A stretch of 64,000 nucleotides of DNA from contig NZ_QTPO01000046.1 of NCBI RefSeq assembly GCF_003853645.1, forward strand, positions 1 through 64,000. Reading direction: 5' to 3'. The stretch comes from Burkholderia sp. Bp9143 (GTDB taxonomy: Bacteria; Pseudomonadota; Gammaproteobacteria; Burkholderiales; Burkholderiaceae). Position 1 is the stretch's first letter. Every line of letters starts with the position of its first letter. Both the position numbers and the translations under genes were made by a program. Below are positions 62,691-64,000 of this stretch, piece by piece. The notes beneath the pieces were generated by a model. That model saw nothing but the letters and a program-made list of their open reading frames with translations. It searched no databases and had not been told where the DNA came from.

Positions 62691-63083
62691 ATGATCGAAT
62701 TCAAATGGGATCACCTGCAACTCTGCTCGGCTGACGCCGAGGCCACCGCCGCGTGGTTCGCGCGCTGCCTGAGAGCCGAGATCGTGCGGCGCCCCGGCCG
62801 CGTCGACCTGCGGATCGGCGCCATCAACCTGTTCATCACGGCCCTGCCCGACGCGCGATCGGCCGCCGTGCCCGACGGCGCGCGCATGCAAGGGATCGAT
62901 CACTTCGGCGTGCTGGTCGACGATCTCGATGCCGCGTACGCACATCTGGTCAAGCACGGCGCCGAGATCGTCCAGCCCGTGACGCGAATCCGTGCCGGCG
63001 TGCGTGGCTGTTTCGTGCGCGCGCCGGGCGAGATCCTCGTCGAGGTGCTCGAGCGGCGCCCGGCCGAGATGACATTCAGTTGA
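62691..63083 (+). CDS. VOC-superfamily protein
   Basis: A 130-residue protein starting at 62691 (MIEFKWDHLQLCSAD). It has the two beta-alpha-beta-beta-beta half-modules of glyoxalase/dioxygenase folds. The candidate metal ligands are H8 (KWDHLQL), H62-region (GIDHFGVLVDD) and E in GEILVEVLER. It may isomerise or oxidise a pathway intermediate. Confidence 0.85.
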   Translation: MIEFKWDHLQLCSADAEATAAWFARCLRAEIVRRPGRVDLRIGAINLFITALPDARSAAVPDGARMQGIDHFGVLVDDLDAAYAHLVKHGAEIVQPVTRIRAGVRGCFVRAPGEILVEVLERRPAEMTFS

Positions 63084-63143
63084 ACCCGGTCTATAGTCGG
63101 CGCAAGCGGCCGGACACCGGCCGCGCCCTCATCACGACTCCCC

Positions 63144-64000
63144 ATGCACAACTGGATCACCCTGACCGAAGCCGCGCGGCGGCTCGGCGTGCGGGCGCAG
63201 ACCGTCTACGCGTATGCGAGCCGCGGCAGCATCGCCGTGATGCAGGATCCCGACGATCCGCGCAAGAGCCTGTATCGCGCCGAGGACGTGATCGCGCTGT
63301 GCCGCAAGAAACAGGTCGGCCGCAAGCGTGCGGCGCTGGCGGCAAGCACGATCTTCGGGGCCGAGCCTTGTATCTACAGCGGTATCACCACCTTCTCCAA
63401 GGACCGTGCGTGGTATCGCGGCCGCGACAGCCTTCAGCTGTCGGACACCGCCACGCTCGAGGAAACGGCCGCGCTGCTCTGGCAGGCCACCATGCCCGTG
63501 TCGTTCGACGCGCCCACGGTCGCATTGCCGGCCGGCGAGCGCGATCGCCAGTGCGCGTTCACGATGCTGGCCACGTTGGCGGCGCACGGGCACTCGACGC
63601 TCGGCCGGCTCGACAGCGCGCTGCACGCCGAGGCCGGGCAACTCGTCGCGATCGTCGCGCGCGCGTTCGGCGCGCATGACGACGCCGATGCGGGCCCGCG
63701 CTGGATCCATCAGCGGCTCGCAGCCGGCTGGGGCCTCGACCACCATGGCGCGGACTTGCTGCGCCGCGCGATGGTGCTGGTCGCCGATCACGAGATCACG
63801 AGTTCGGCGTTCGCCGCGCGCATCACCGCATCGACCGGCGCGTCGCTCGCGGGCTGCCTGCTGACCGGACTCGCGACGCTGTCGGGTCCGCTGCACGGCG
63901 ACGCGTCCGGGCGCGTGCGCGCGGTGTTCGACGACGTGGAACGGCTCGGCGCCGAGCACGTGGTCGATCATCACCTGAAGTCCGCGATCCCGATTCCCGG
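63144..64000 (+). CDS. Citrate synthase with an N-terminal HTH domain (partial at right edge)
   Basis: The first 285 residues are visible; the gene runs off the window. A helix-turn-helix of the MerR/Helix_17 type is at about 1-50 (TEAARRLGVRAQTVYAYASRG). The citrate synthase domain follows from about 66, with the small beta start (GITTFSKDRAWYRGRD). The active-site histidines are H216 (DHEITSSAFAAR) and H251 (GPLHGDA). The catalytic Asp lies beyond the edge. HTH fusions occur in a subfamily of citrate or methylcitrate synthases, where they may bind DNA or be only structural. It could take acetyl-CoA or another acyl-CoA. Confidence 0.88.
   Translation, partial: MHNWITLTEAARRLGVRAQTVYAYASRGSIAVMQDPDDPRKSLYRAEDVIALCRKKQVGRKRAALAASTIFGAEPCIYSGITTFSKDRAWYRGRDSLQLSDTATLEETAALLWQATMPVSFDAPTVALPAGERDRQCAFTMLATLAAHGHSTLGRLDSALHAEAGQLVAIVARAFGAHDDADAGPRWIHQRLAAGWGLDHHGADLLRRAMVLVADHEITSSAFAARITASTGASLAGCLLTGLATLSGPLHGDASGRVRAVFDDVERLGAEHVVDHHLKSAIPIP

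Noticed and set aside
60168..62957. A 929-codon open frame on the minus strand
   Set aside because: It is antisense to the SDR, MFS and VOC genes and has no recognisable motif.

Overview
This 64 kb window is GC-rich, densely coded DNA that looks like a secondary replicon of a Burkholderia species, probably of the B. cepacia complex. The reasons are the codon usage, a Burkholderia-type porin, many paired paralogues of envelope-assembly genes, a DUF4148-like lipoprotein, an H-NS protein with the beta-proteobacterial C-terminus, and many FCD-type GntR regulators next to catabolic clusters. The species call is an inference. No rRNA, tRNA or CRISPR array was seen.

Region 1 (1-8.9 kb, all minus) is a complete peptide/protein export operon. 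It encodes a NodT-type outer-membrane factor, a double-FHA membrane protein, an HlyD-type adaptor, a parvulin-type prolyl isomerase without a signal peptide, and an ABC exporter with two cyclic-nucleotide-binding-like domains and an intact C39 peptidase triad. A further gene starts at the left edge. No substrate gene is visible.

Region 2 (9.2-18.2 kb) is patchy accessory DNA. It holds two tandem DUF4399 genes, a caspase/FGE-sulfatase fusion, several small hypothetical genes, a BON-domain protein, a lipoprotein, a decayed pseudogene and a PAS/class III adenylate cyclase. It ends with a SCO1/SenC copper chaperone and a cytochrome c, which belong with the giant gene of region 3.

Region 3 (18.8-23.9 kb) is one 1708-residue lipoprotein. 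It joins a galactose-oxidase-like copper radical oxidase with all expected ligands, two jacalin-like domains, Ig/PKD modules, a beta-propeller and a di-haem cytochrome c peroxidase-like module.

Region 4 (24.4-33.4 kb) has an IS3 remnant, an H-NS gene and envelope genes: an outer-membrane barrel, entericidin, AsmA, PhoD phosphatase, DUF3096, a Gly/Pro-rich lipoprotein and an RcnB-like protein.

Region 5 (33.7-43.9 kb) carries a BaeSR-like two-component system, an orphan regulator with a degenerate receiver, an extra bamA, a porin, two small overlapping genes and an extra lptD. It looks like an accessory outer-membrane biogenesis locus.

Region 6 (43.9-50.3 kb, minus) is a polyamine/GABA-type ABC importer with an FCD regulator and a succinate-semialdehyde dehydrogenase.

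Region 7 (50.5-59.2 kb) is a catabolic cluster: luciferase-like monooxygenase, flavin reductase fused to a Nudix-like domain, alpha/beta hydrolase, aldehyde dehydrogenase, NCS1 permease, a carboxymuconolactone-decarboxylase-like protein, DUF1185 and DUF1330. An FCD regulator sits among them, and five copies of ATGG-N4-CC(A/G)(T/C) lie in the control regions. The layout resembles ring-opening pathways for N-heterocycles.

Region 8 (59.2-64 kb) has divergent hydroxy-acid dehydrogenase and SDR/MFS/VOC genes with two TTGATT-N5-AATCAA palindromes between them, and a HTH-citrate synthase cut by the right edge.
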